This document shows, one piece after another, positions 53,988 through 63,074 of a DNA stretch of 64,000 nt. The stretch's first letter is position 1. Each line of letters opens with the position of its first letter. Source of the stretch: Rhodobacter sp. (lineage in GTDB: Bacteria; Pseudomonadota; Alphaproteobacteria; Rhodobacterales; Rhodobacteraceae). Below the pieces are notes generated by a model, which was not told the origin of the DNA, made no database searches, and was given only the letters and a program-made list of their open reading frames with translations. The stretch lies in contig JADJAB010000003.1 of NCBI GenBank assembly GCA_016704435.1, positions 62,001-126,000 on the forward strand, given 5' to 3'. The position numbers and the translations under genes are program-made.

Positions 53988-54022
53988 TCACATCTTGATT
54001 GTCGCGGCCCAGGAGGCATAGT
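53981..54022 (+). promoter_or_regulatory. gntR promoter with operator AATTTGATCA
   Basis: AATTTGATCACATCTT (53981-53996) overlaps a -35-like TTGATT (53995-54000). A 16-bp spacer leads to CATAGT (54017-54022). The first ten bases equal those of the perfect palindrome before the aminotransferase at 55046, so the adjacent GntR protein is the likely common regulator. Confidence 0.55.
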
Positions 54023-54047
54023 GGGCCGGGCAGGGAGGGCGCGCGCA

Positions 54048-54782
54048 ATGAACGCAGGCAGCCGGAAACCGGAAAAGCGGCCAGGAACGCCGGGGGCAGG
54101 AACGCCGGGGTCCAGAACACCGGCCGCAGCGAAGGACCGCAAGGTTCCTTCGCATGAGGTCACCTATGCGCGGCTGCGCGACATGATCCTTTACGGCCAC
54201 CTTGCGCCGGGCCAGCCGGTGACGATCCAGGGGCTGATCCAGGATCTGGGTGCCGGGATGACCCCGGTGCGCGAGGCGATCCGGCGGCTGACGGCGGAAG
54301 GCGCGCTGCTTCCCCAGGGCAACCGCCGGGTGGCGGTGCCGCAGATGACACCCGCCATGCTGGAACAGGTGGCCTTTGCGCGCCTGACCATCGAGCCGAA
54401 GCTGGCAGAACTGGCCGCGGCGCATCTGTCACCCCGGCTGATCGGCCGTCTGGAACTGGCCGACGGGCAGGTCAATGCCGCCATCGGCGCAGGCAATATT
54501 CCGGAATACCTGGCGGCCAACCACGCCTTCCATTTCGCGCTCTACGAGGCGTCCGAGGCGCCGGTGCTGGTCGACATCGCGCGCTCGCTTTGGCTGCGGG
54601 CGGGTCCGTCGCTGCGCGCGGTGATCGGCCGCTATGGCCGCGCGGCGCTGCCCGATTGTCACTCCGAAGCGCTGGGGGCGATGCGGGCGGGAGACGCGGC
54701 AGGGATTGCGGCGGCGGTGGGAAAGGACATCCAGCAAGGCGTCGATCAAGTGCGCCAGGCCCTGGCCGAAGGCACGCTGTAA
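54048..54782 (+). CDS. GntR-family (FadR/FCD type) transcriptional regulator
   Basis: A 244-residue regulator. The N-terminal winged helix has VTYARLRDMILYGHLAPGQPVTIQGLIQDLGAGMTPVREAIRRLTAEGAL, the classic GntR block. The C-terminal FCD domain is all helical, with metal-binding histidines likely in ANHAFHFALYEAS and DCHSEAL. ATG 54048 follows AGGGAGGG. Matching sites before itself and before the aminotransferase at 55138 suggest it controls the latter. The ligand is probably a small amine or acid used by that enzyme; this is inference. Confidence 0.87.
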   Translation: MNAGSRKPEKRPGTPGAGTPGSRTPAAAKDRKVPSHEVTYARLRDMILYGHLAPGQPVTIQGLIQDLGAGMTPVREAIRRLTAEGALLPQGNRRVAVPQMTPAMLEQVAFARLTIEPKLAELAAAHLSPRLIGRLELADGQVNAAIGAGNIPEYLAANHAFHFALYEASEAPVLVDIARSLWLRAGPSLRAVIGRYGRAALPDCHSEALGAMRAGDAAGIAAAVGKDIQQGVDQVRQALAEGTL

Positions 54783-54864
54783 TCCGCCGGCAAGGCAATC
54801 GGGCGCCTGACGGCGCAAGTCCCTTGTCTCGTCGCAGCGCATTCGCGCCGCTCCTCGGGGTGCC

Positions 54865-54954
54865 TGCGGCGGAGTATCGCTGCACAGAGGAAGGCGAGGA
54901 CCACTGTCCTTCCTCTGTGGATATATATCCCGGGGGTTTGGGGGCAGCGCCCCC
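54865..54954 (+). repeat. Bipartite hairpin intergenic repeat, copy C
   Basis: A complete copy in this order: GCGGCGGAGTATCGC, a perfect 12-bp hairpin (CACAGAGGAAGG at 54883-54894, its complement at 54908-54919), GATATATATCCCGGGGG, and a 6-bp hairpin GGGGGC (54940-54945)/GCCCCC (54949-54954). The layout equals copy A (436-520) but the first arms differ completely. It sits between gntR and the aminotransferase and may terminate gntR. Confidence 0.7.
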
Positions 54955-55045
54955 ATCGGCCGACGCAGGCTTCGGGCACAGCTTCCGCCAGGCAGGAAGC
55001 CTTGCGCCGGCAGGCGCGCAATTGCTTCACCCGGGCTTCGGCAAT

Positions 55046-55090
55046 AATTTGATCAAATTCCTTGATGCGGGTTTCGTTTGACCCTAGTCT
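55046..55090 (+). promoter_or_regulatory. Aminotransferase promoter with palindromic GntR operator
   Basis: AATTTGATCAAATT (55046-55059) is a perfect 14-bp palindrome of GntR-operator type. A -35-like TTGATG (55062-55067) and a weak -10 TAGTCT (55085-55090) at 17-bp spacing follow, about 50 bp before the ATG. The half-site also occurs before gntR. Confidence 0.6.
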
Positions 55091-55137
55091 GGGATCAAGC
55101 CGGGGCCGGTGCCCCGCCGATTCTGCGAGGTCCTCTC

Positions 55138-56538
55138 ATGAACATGATCACCAACCACCTGCCGACCGCCGAGCTGCAAAAACTGGACGCCGCCCACCAC
55201 ATGCACCCGTTCACCGATTCCACTGGTCTTGCCAGCAAAGGCGCGCGGGTGATCACGCGCGGGCAGGGCATCTGGCTGACCGACAGCGAGGGTCACAGGA
55301 TCCTCGACGGCATGGCGGGCCTTTGGTGCGTCAACATCGGCTACGGCCGCAAGGAACTTGCCCAGGTCGCTGCCAAGCAGATGGAGGAGCTGTCCTATTA
55401 CAACACCTTCTTCCAGACCACCCATGTCCCCGCCATCGCGCTGGCGGCCAAGCTCGCGGAACTGGCGCCGGGCGATCTGAACCATGTGTTCTTCGCAGGG
55501 TCCGGCTCCGAGGCCAACGACACCAACATCCGCCTTGTCCGCCGCTACTGGCAGGTCAAGGGCAAGCCCGAAAAGCGGGTAATCATCGGGCGCTGGAACG
55601 GCTATCACGGCTCGACGATGGGTGGCGGCAGCCTGGGCGGCATGAAACCGATCCATTCGCATGGCGGCATGATCGACGGGGTTGCGCATATCGGCCAGCC
55701 TTACTGGTGGGCCGAGGGCGGCGAGATGTCCGAGGACGACTTCGGTCTGATGCGCGCACGTGAGCTGGAGGCCAAGATCGAGGAACTGGGCGTCGACAAT
55801 GTTGCCGCCTTCATCGGCGAGCCGATCCAGGGCGCCGGTGGCGTGATCGTGCCGCCGAAGACCTACTGGCCGGAAATCCAGCGCATCTGCGACAAATACG
55901 GCATCCTCTTGATCGCCGATGAGGTCATCACCGGGTTTGGCCGCACCGGCAACTGGTTCGGCTCCCAGACCTTCGGCATCAAGCCGCACATCATGACCAT
56001 CGCCAAGGGCTTGTCCTCTGGCTATGCGCCGATCGGCGGCTCGATCGTCTGCGACGACGTGGCGGCGGTAGTGGCCGAGGGCGGCGAGTTCTTCCATGGC
56101 TACACCTACAGCGGCCATCCGGTTGCGGCGGCGGTGGCGCTGGAGAACCTGCGGATCATCCAGGAGGAAGGCGTGGTCGAGCATGTGCGCGATGTCGCCC
56201 ACCCCTATCTGGCCGAACGCTGGCACGCCCTGGCCGACCACCCGCTGGTGGGCGAGACCAAGCTTGTCGGGCTGATGGGCTCGTTGATCCTGACACCGGA
56301 CAAGGCCAGGCGCGCGAAATTCGCGGGCGAAGAGGGCGAAGTCGGCTTCCGCTGCCGTGAACGCTGCTTTGCCAATGACCTGATCATGCGCGCGGTGGGC
56401 GAGCGGATGATCATCGCGCCGCCGCTGGTGATCACGCCCGCCGAGATCGACATTCTGGTCGAACGTGCGAAGAAGTCGCTGGATGAGTGCCACGCCGGGC
56501 TGAAGGCCGATGGGCTGATGGTCGCCAAGAAGGACTGA
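55138..56538 (+). CDS. Class III (omega) aminotransferase, putrescine/beta-alanine:pyruvate type
   Basis: A 466-residue PLP enzyme that moves an amino group from an amine or omega-amino acid to pyruvate. Motifs: GMAGLWCVNIGYGRKEL, FFAGSGSEANDTNIRLVRRYW (PLP phosphate), GRWNGYHGSTMGG, ILLIADEVITGFGRTGNWFGS (PLP aspartate), and TIAKGLSSGYAPIGG with the Schiff-base lysine. It resembles SpuC-like putrescine:pyruvate enzymes. ATG 55138. Control by the adjacent GntR protein is likely. Substrate not proven. Confidence 0.88.
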   Translation: MNMITNHLPTAELQKLDAAHHMHPFTDSTGLASKGARVITRGQGIWLTDSEGHRILDGMAGLWCVNIGYGRKELAQVAAKQMEELSYYNTFFQTTHVPAIALAAKLAELAPGDLNHVFFAGSGSEANDTNIRLVRRYWQVKGKPEKRVIIGRWNGYHGSTMGGGSLGGMKPIHSHGGMIDGVAHIGQPYWWAEGGEMSEDDFGLMRARELEAKIEELGVDNVAAFIGEPIQGAGGVIVPPKTYWPEIQRICDKYGILLIADEVITGFGRTGNWFGSQTFGIKPHIMTIAKGLSSGYAPIGGSIVCDDVAAVVAEGGEFFHGYTYSGHPVAAAVALENLRIIQEEGVVEHVRDVAHPYLAERWHALADHPLVGETKLVGLMGSLILTPDKARRAKFAGEEGEVGFRCRERCFANDLIMRAVGERMIIAPPLVITPAEIDILVERAKKSLDECHAGLKADGLMVAKKD

Positions 56539-56624
56539 GCCTGGGTTTCCCATGGTGGAGTTCCTTGGAACAGGGCCTGAAATCAGCGGCTTGGTGCAAC
56601 TGCTCAGGATTTGTTGACCAATCC

Positions 56625-56654
56625 GGGCCGTCCTTCCGGGCGGCCCTTTCTTCT
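56625..56654 (+). terminator. Rho-independent terminator after the aminotransferase gene
   Basis: A 9-bp stem (GGGCCGTCC at 56625-56633 with GGGCGGCCC at 56638-56646, one G-U pair), TTCC loop, then TTTCTTCT. About 87 bp past the stop codon. A strong intrinsic terminator. Confidence 0.85.
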
Positions 56655-56721
56655 GTCGGATGACGGCTGATTTCGGCTGACAAGGTGCCGGGCGCGCGGC
56701 AATCCGGCGGCGGAACCTCGT

Positions 56722-57355
56722 TTGACGCAAAGGCTGCATCATGATCCTCGCCCGACGTGCCGCGCTGACGCCGGCGATGTCGGCGCTGGCCACGCCGGCG
56801 CTGATCCGGCCCGCAGGGGCCGCCCGCCGCGCTTCGACCTGGACAAGGGTATTCAGTTCAGCCGGCAGGACGGCAGCGTTGGTCTGGCGCAGCGCGACAG
56901 CGGCGGGTTGGTGGTGATCGACTATGTGACCAATCGGGAAGGGCTGGTTGACCAGCGCAAGGTGTTGAACGGGGTTTTCGAGATCAACCGTCACCTGGAG
57001 GACGCCCACCAGCCCAGGCGGCCGGTTTTCCTCAGGATACGAACTGGAGCCATCAACCGGAGATCTTCCTGCCCGAGGACGGGGCGCCCTGGAGCGGGAC
57101 AGTGGAAGAAACGGCCGAGACAGTGCTTGGCGGCGGCGCGGTGATCCGGCACGGGGCGCGCGTTGGACAGCCAGCTATCGCTGCCTTGAGCCGGGCGGAA
57201 TGTCGATTTCGGGTTGCCGTCACGATGCGCCGGTGGTCGAGGCGGACGGGAAGGGCGAGCCGGGCCGCCGCAGCCAGCGCTGGGTCTGCTTCCCGCAACT
57301 GGGGCTGGGTCAGGAAACGGCGCGCGACAGGGTGGCGAACGGACCAATGACGATG
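56722..57355 (+). pseudogene. Possible decayed gene between the aminotransferase and cysK
   Basis: About 900 bp separate the aminotransferase and cysK. Broken coding-like pieces are seen on the plus strand: MILARRAALTPAMSALATPAL (twin-arginine-like leader) at 56741, FDLDKGIQFSRQDGSVGLAQ, VTNREGLVDQRKVLNGVFEIN, then QPEIFLPEDGAPWSGTVEET in another frame. None is long or recognisable. It could be a frameshifted exported protein gene; I do not know the family. The cysK promoter probably lies near 57400. Confidence 0.35.
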
Positions 57356-57470
57356 GGCCGGCCTGGGGTGCGCCTTGCCTTCGGGCGAAGCGGCCCAGGC
57401 ACTAGGCGGGCGGCTTGAGGTTCGGGGGTTCTCTCTAAGACTGAATCCGTACTGACGAAGGAGCATGCGC

Positions 57471-58506
57471 ATGCGTATACACGGCGATCTGGCCTCGGCC
57501 ATCGGCAACACGCCGCTTCTGAAGCTGCGCCGTGCGTCGGAGATGACCGGTTGCACCATCCTGGGCAAATGCGAGTTCCTGAACCCCGGCCAGTCGGTCA
57601 AGGACCGCGCGGCGCTGTATATCATCCGCGATGCGATGGCGCGCGGGGCGTTGCAGCCCGGCGGCACCATCGTCGAAGGCACGGCTGGCAATACCGGGAT
57701 CGGGCTCGCACTTGTGGGGGCCTCGATGGGCTTCAAGACGGTGATCGTGATCCCGGAAACCCAAAGCCAGGAAAAGAAGGACATGCTGCGGCTGGCCGGG
57801 GCCGAACTGGTGCAGGTGCCGGCCGCGCCCTACCGCAACCCCAACAACTATGTCCGCTATTCCGGCCCGTCTGGCCGAGGCGCTGGCGCGGACGGAACCC
57901 AAGGGTGCGGTCTGGGCCAACCAGTTCGACAACGTGGCGAACCGGCAGGCGCATGTGGATACCACGGGGCCGGAAATCTGGGACCAGACGGGTGGAAGCG
58001 TCGATGGCTTTGTCTGCTCGGTAGGCTCGGGCGGCACTCTGGCGGGTGTGGCGATGGCCTTGCAGCCAAAGGGCGTGAAGATCGGGCTGGCCGACCCTGA
58101 AGGCGCTGGGCTGCATGCCTTCTATACCACCGGCAAGGTGGAAAGCCCCGGCTCCTCGATCACCGAAGGCATCGGGCAGGGGCGCATCACCGCCAACCTG
58201 GAAGGGCTGACCCCGGATTACAGCTGGCGCATTCCGGATGCCGAGGCGCTGCCGCTGATCTTCGACCTGGCGATGGAAGAGGGGCTGTGCATGGGCGGGT
58301 CGACGGGCATCAACATCGCCGGCGCGATCCGCATGGCGCGGGAGCTAGGACCGGGGCATACCATCGTGACCATCCTGTGCGACTATGGCAGCCGCTATCA
58401 GTCGAAGGTCTTCAACCCGGCCTTCCTGCGCGAAAAAGGCCTGCCGGTGCCGGAATGGCTCGACCGTCCGGGCCGCGCGCTGCCCGCCGTCTTCGAGGAC
58501 GGCTGA
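57471..58506 (+). CDS. cysK: Cysteine synthase A-type, one frameshift
   Basis: Makes cysteine from O-acetylserine and sulfide with PLP. It begins MRIHGDLASAIGNTPLLKLRR and has NPGQSVKDRAALYIIRDA with the PLP lysine (SVKDRA), EGTAGNTGIGLALVGASMG (TSGNTG-like loop), VCSVGSGGTLAGVAMAL and SPGSSITEGIGQG. The frame breaks near 57862-57868 by one extra base (VRYS, then RLAEALART). ATG 57471 was chosen because AAGGAG lies 7 bp before it; ATG 57465 is too close. Corrected length about 345 residues. In R. sphaeroides cysK is near trgAB; here it is 3.5 kb away. Confidence 0.92.
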
Positions 58507-58511
58507 GGCTG

Positions 58512-60980
58512 ATGCCGGCTTTCCGCGCCCTTCTGCTGATCCTTGCGCTGGCCCTGGCGGCACTTGCGCCTGCGCTGCCGCTGGCCGCGCAGGAGACGAC
58601 CGAAACGGCGGTGGACTATGCCGATTGGGAACGCACCGCTGACCGGGCCGAGGCCGAGCTTGAGCGGAGCAGCATCACCAACGATCGCCTTGATGTGTTG
58701 CGCATGCAGATGGCCGACTGGCGCGCCGCGCTGCTGACGGCGCAGAACGCCAATTCGGCGCGCATCGCCACGGTGCGCGAGCAGATCGCAGCCCTTGGTC
58801 CCGCCCCGGCCGAGGGCGAGACCGAGGCCGAGGAAATCAGCGCCCGGCGCAAGGAACTGGCGGACCGGCTGGTCAAGCTGCAGGCCCCCGGCATCGCGGC
58901 GGACGAGGCCTATCGCCGGGCGGACGGCCTGATCCGGGAAATCGACCGCCTTCTGCGCGAACGGCAGGCGAACGAGCTGTTGCAGGTCTGGCCCGCCCCG
59001 GTGAACCCGACCAACTGGCCCGAAGCGGCGGTGGGCATCTCGGACACGCTGCTGCGGTTCTGGGACGAGATTGCCGAGGGCTGGAATACCCCGAAATCGC
59101 GTGCGGAGTTCCAGTCGAACCTGCCGATGATCCTGCTGCTGATTGCGGTCTGGGTGGGGCTGACGATCTATGCCCGGCGCTGGATCGAGCGCTTTGCCGA
59201 CCGGCTGCAGGCTGGCGGGTCGGAGTCGCGGCGGCATCTTCTGTCGCTACTGGCCTCGCTGGGGCAGGTGGTGGTGCCGGTCCTTGGCATGTGGGCCCTG
59301 TCGGTGGCGATCCTGCAAAGCCGCCTGCTGGGGCCGGTCACGCTGCAGGTGGCGATGGCCTTGCCTTTCCTGGGCTTCACGCTGTTCGTCGCGATCTGGC
59401 TTGGAAGGCGTGCCTTCCCGACGGTGCAGGGCGATCACGCGGCCCTGCCGCTGCCACCCGAACGGCGGGCCGAGGGGCGCTTTCTGGCCTCGATGATGGG
59501 GCTGGTGCTGGTCGCCGAGGCGCTGCGCGACGTGTCGATGACGCCGCAGGCCTATTCCGATGCGGTGACCTCGATCGCGACTTTCCCGATCCTTGTGGCC
59601 GGCGGGCTTCTGCTGTGGCGCACCGGACAGGTGATGCGGCAAGTCCAGCGCGAAGGCGACGGGCAAAGCTATCAGCTGACGCTTCTGCGGCTGGTGGCGC
59701 GGGCCTTGTCGATCATCGGCCCGCTGGGTCCGCTGGTGGCCTCGGTCGGCTATGTCGCGGCCGGCAGCGCAATGATCTTTCCGGCGATCATCACGCTTGG
59801 CCTGATGACTTTGCTGCTGATCCTGCAGCGGGCGCTGTCGGACATCTGGTCGATGATCTCTCCCGCCCCGGATGGCGAAGACCGCGAGGGGCTGGTGCCG
59901 GTGCTTGTCGGCTTTGCCCTGACAGTGCTGTCGCTGCCGATCGTGGCCCTGATCTGGGGCGCGCGGCTGAATGACCTGACCGAGCTGTGGACAGGCTTCC
60001 GCGAAGGCTTCCAGATGGGCGAGACCCGTATCTCGCCTACCGATTTCCTGCTGTTCGCGGTGGTCTTCGCCATTGGCTACATGGTCACCCGGCTGTTCCA
60101 GGGCGCCTTGCGCAGCTCGATCCTGCCGCGCACCTCGATGGACAAGGGGGGGCAGACGGCGCTGGTCTCGGGCATGGGCTATGTGGGGATCTTCCTCTCG
60201 GCCCTGATCGCCATCAATGCCACCGGGATCGACCTTTCCGGTCTGGCCATCGTTGCCGGCGCGCTGTCGGTCGGCATCGGTTTCGGCCTGCAGAACATCG
60301 TGTCGAACTTCGTCTCGGGGATCATCCTTCTGGTCGAGCGGCCCGTCAGCGAGGGTGACTGGATCGAGGTCGGCGGTGTGCAGGGCATCGTCAAGACCAT
60401 CTCGGTGCGCTCCACCCGCGTGCAGACCTTCGACCGCACCATGGTGATCGTGCCGAACGCAGATCTGGTCAGCCAGCAGGTGAAGAACTGGACCCGGTTC
60501 TCGCTGGCCGGGCGGCTGATCGTGCCAGTCGGCGTGGCCTTCGGCAGCGACACCCGCAAGGTCGAGGCGATCCTGCGCGAGATCGCCGAAGCGCAGCCGC
60601 TGGCGGTGCTGAACCCGCCGCCGCTGGTTGTGCTGCAGGGCTTCGGCGCCGATGCGATGAACTTCGAAATCCGCGTCGTGCTGCGCGACGTGAACTTCTC
60701 GCTGTCGGTCCGCAGCGAGATCAACCATCAGATCGTGCAGCGGTTCATGGAAGAGGGGATCGAGATCCCGTTCGCGCAAAGCGATGTGTCGCTGCGCAAC
60801 GTGGACGATATCGCCCGCCTGCTGGCGCAGTTGCAGGGTGGTGGTCCGGCGGCGACCTCCGGTCCGGTGCTGACCGAGGCCGAAGAACAGGCCACACTGG
60901 CCGAGTCCGAGGCCCAGCGCGATGCCGCGCGCGATGCGGCCGACGATGCCGGCAAGGGCCCGTCAGGAGAGCGCGCATGA
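58512..60980 (+). CDS. Large DUF3772 / MscS-family mechanosensitive channel
   Basis: An 822-residue inner-membrane channel. It has a signal peptide (FRALLLILALALAALAPALPLAAQ), a periplasmic DUF3772-type coiled region (residues about 30-190), about ten membrane segments, and the MscS core: GLAIVAGALSVGIGFGLQNIVSNFVSGIILLVERPVSEGDWIEVGG, with the pore helix in ALSVGIGFGLQNIV. The C-terminal part VNFSLSVRSEINHQIVQRFMEEGIEIPFAQ is the usual cytoplasmic cage. It probably protects against hypo-osmotic shock. It overlaps alaX by 4 bases. Confidence 0.92.
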   Translation: MPAFRALLLILALALAALAPALPLAAQETTETAVDYADWERTADRAEAELERSSITNDRLDVLRMQMADWRAALLTAQNANSARIATVREQIAALGPAPAEGETEAEEISARRKELADRLVKLQAPGIAADEAYRRADGLIREIDRLLRERQANELLQVWPAPVNPTNWPEAAVGISDTLLRFWDEIAEGWNTPKSRAEFQSNLPMILLLIAVWVGLTIYARRWIERFADRLQAGGSESRRHLLSLLASLGQVVVPVLGMWALSVAILQSRLLGPVTLQVAMALPFLGFTLFVAIWLGRRAFPTVQGDHAALPLPPERRAEGRFLASMMGLVLVAEALRDVSMTPQAYSDAVTSIATFPILVAGGLLLWRTGQVMRQVQREGDGQSYQLTLLRLVARALSIIGPLGPLVASVGYVAAGSAMIFPAIITLGLMTLLLILQRALSDIWSMISPAPDGEDREGLVPVLVGFALTVLSLPIVALIWGARLNDLTELWTGFREGFQMGETRISPTDFLLFAVVFAIGYMVTRLFQGALRSSILPRTSMDKGGQTALVSGMGYVGIFLSALIAINATGIDLSGLAIVAGALSVGIGFGLQNIVSNFVSGIILLVERPVSEGDWIEVGGVQGIVKTISVRSTRVQTFDRTMVIVPNADLVSQQVKNWTRFSLAGRLIVPVGVAFGSDTRKVEAILREIAEAQPLAVLNPPPLVVLQGFGADAMNFEIRVVLRDVNFSLSVRSEINHQIVQRFMEEGIEIPFAQSDVSLRNVDDIARLLAQLQGGGPAATSGPVLTEAEEQATLAESEAQRDAARDAADDAGKGPSGERA

Positions 60981-61699
60981 CCACCGAGCTTCTGTTCCGC
61001 GCCGATCCCTATCTGCAAGCGGCCGATGCGCGCGTGCTGGCCCATACGCCCGAAGGCGGCATCGTGCTGGACCGCAGTGTTTTCTACCCCACCGGCGGCG
61101 GGCAGCCCGGCGACAGTGGTTGGCTGGCCTGGGGGGGCGGGCGGATCGCCATCGCCACCGCGGTCAAGGTGGACGGCGGCCTTGTCGCTCTGGTCCCGGC
61201 CGAGCCGGCGGCCCTGCCGCCCGTCGGCGGCCCCGTCGGGCAGACGCTGGACTGGGCGCGGCGGTATCGGCACATGCGGGTGCATACGGCGCTGCATCTG
61301 CTGTCGGTGGTGATCCCGCTGCCGGTGACCGGCGGCCAGATCGGCGCCGAACGCGGTCGGCGGGATTTCGACATGCCGGACCCGCCAGAAGACATCGCCG
61401 CGCTGGAAGAAAGCCTGAATGCCCTGATCGAACGCGACCTGAAGGTGACCGAAAGCTGGATCACCGATGCCGATCTGCTGGCCAACCCCGGCCTGGTCAA
61501 GACGATGTCGGTGATGCCGCCGATGGGGCAGGGCCGGGTGCGTCTGGTGCGCATCGGTGAAGCGGCCGGGCAGGTGGACCTGCAACCCTGCGGCGGCACG
61601 CATGTGCTCCGCACCGCCGAGATCGGCCGGATCGAGATTGGCAAGATCGAGAAGAAGGGAAAACTGAACCGCCGCGTCTCGATCACGCTGGCCGATTGA
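60977..61699 (+). CDS. alaX: Alanyl-tRNA editing protein AlaX
   Basis: A 240-residue free-standing editing domain related to the AlaRS editing domain. It hydrolyses mischarged Ser- or Gly-tRNA(Ala). It has FYPTGGGQPGDSG, the zinc motif HMRVHTALHLLSV (HxxxH), and QPCGGTHVLRTAEIG (CxxxH). All four zinc ligands are present. ATG 60977 overlaps the MscS stop by ATGA, so the two are cotranscribed. Confidence 0.9.
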   Translation: MTTELLFRADPYLQAADARVLAHTPEGGIVLDRSVFYPTGGGQPGDSGWLAWGGGRIAIATAVKVDGGLVALVPAEPAALPPVGGPVGQTLDWARRYRHMRVHTALHLLSVVIPLPVTGGQIGAERGRRDFDMPDPPEDIAALEESLNALIERDLKVTESWITDADLLANPGLVKTMSVMPPMGQGRVRLVRIGEAAGQVDLQPCGGTHVLRTAEIGRIEIGKIEKKGKLNRRVSITLAD

Positions 61700-61767
61700 T
61701 CCTGCGGTGCCGCGAAACCTGCCATTCCCCTTGAACCCGCCCAGCCGCCACGCTAAGAGCCGCGGAC

Positions 61768-61857
61768 GGACAGTTGGCCGAGTGGTCGAAGGCGCACGCC
61801 TGGAAAGTGTGTAGGCGGGGAACCGTCTCGAGGGTTCGAATCCCTCACTGTCCGCCA
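61768..61857 (+). tRNA. tRNA-Ser(GGA)
   Basis: A 90-nt type II tRNA. Acceptor GGACAGT pairs with ACTGTCC, then discriminator G and encoded CCA (61855-61857). Anticodon arm CACGC-CTGGAAA-GTGTG gives anticodon GGA. A long variable arm (TAGGCGGGGAACCGTCTC) and T-loop GTTCGAATC fit serine tRNA. Confidence 0.97.
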
Positions 61858-62301
61858 CTTACCTTTGAGAAAAGTTTCTCCCGATACAGATTCGGCCGGA
61901 TTTTCCCGTTGTTTTCGAGGGTTATGCAGGTTGGGCTGAACACCGGCCCCCGCTCTAGGTGGCTCGAAAGCATGCTCTCAGGGCCGATATTCTCCAGACC
62001 TGATGACTGCGCGTGTTTGGTGAATAGCTTGCAAGTATCTGTCATTGCGATGTTTTTTCGCGGTCGTCCTGAACACTTCGACGCCGGTGGCGCTCGGCGT
62101 GATGGAACCGACGTCGAACCCATGATTTCAGGCAAGCTAGTTGATTTCGTCGGCAATCCAGATGATTAGGTCGCCGACGTCCGGCACTCGGGCTTTCTCG
62201 TTGCGCGTCTTCCAGGTTGGCTCGATCAGGCCCTGTTTGTTGCGCGCGCCACCTTCCGGACGAATGTCGGTTACCTTCCGGACGAAAAAATTTTCACGCT
62301 G
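61858..62301. other. Gene-free region downstream of tRNA-Ser
   Basis: About 440 bp between tRNA-Ser and the methylase remnant. It is distinctly lower in GC than the chromosome, with T-rich runs (TTGAGAAAAGTTTCTCCC, GATTTCGTCGGC) and no recognisable gene. It looks like foreign or decayed DNA next to a tRNA. Confidence 0.5.
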
Positions 62302-63002
62302 TCAGTCTTCAGGGGCGCGAATACTCCCGATCAGCAGGCTCGCCGCGCTCGCCACGGCTGCTTGGCTTTGAACCGATCGTATAGGTGGTCTTCACCTCTT
62401 CGATCGTCGCCCATCCGAACATCTCCCTGATCTCGGGGACGTCGTTGATCGACATCAGGAAGCGGCCCTTGATCCCTGTCAGGATTTCGGCCAGCCGCTG
62501 GAAATCCTGACGGGTGAACAGGGTCTTGCCGTAGTCACCCTCAGACCCCCAATAGGGCGGGTCGAGGTAGAACAGCGTCCCGGGTGTGTCATACCGGCCG
62601 ATGAACGTGCCAAAGTCCAGGCACTCAATCACCACGCCGGACAGGCGGCTGTGCAGGTCCTCCAGCATCGGTTCCAGCGTGGTCAGGTTGAACCGTCCCG
62701 GCCGGTCTGGTGACACCCCGAAGGTGCGGCCCGAGACCTTGTCGCCGAATGCCGTGCGCTGCAGGTAGAGAAACCGCGCGGCACGTTCCAGATCGGTCAG
62801 CGTCTCGGGGTTCGTGTCGACCAGCCGGTGGAATTCCGCCCGTGTCGTCAGCTGGAATCGCAGCGTGTCAGGAACTGCGGATAGTGGCGCTGCAGGATCC
62901 GGAAGAGGTTCGCCACATCGCGGCCCGCATCGTTGATCACTTCGGCGCGCGGACGCGATGTCCGGCGCAGGAAGATACCGCCCATGCCCAGGAAAGGCTC
63001 GG
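62302..63002 (-). pseudogene. Phage-type DNA adenine (N6) methyltransferase, truncated and frameshifted
   Basis: A Dam-like enzyme split in pieces. From the upstream side come EPFLGMGGIFLRRTSRPRAEVIN (SAM motif I FxGxG) and GRDVANLFRILQRHYPQF. A missing base near 62876 breaks the frame, and RAEFHRLVDTNPETLTDLERAARFLYLQRTAFG follows, then GTLFYLDPPYWGSEGDYGK with catalytic DPPY, and KGRFLMSINDVPEIREMFGW. An extra C near 62340 shifts the tail (GERGE, LLIGSIRAPED). The N terminus (about 30 residues) is cut off by an IS21-family end at 63003. Such genes are common in prophages. Probably inactive. Confidence 0.8.
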
Positions 63003-63074
63003 TGTTGATTTTCACCCAGAAGTGAGCCGGTTTTTTCACCGAGAAGTGGGCCACCTCTGATTATGGATTTCGGT

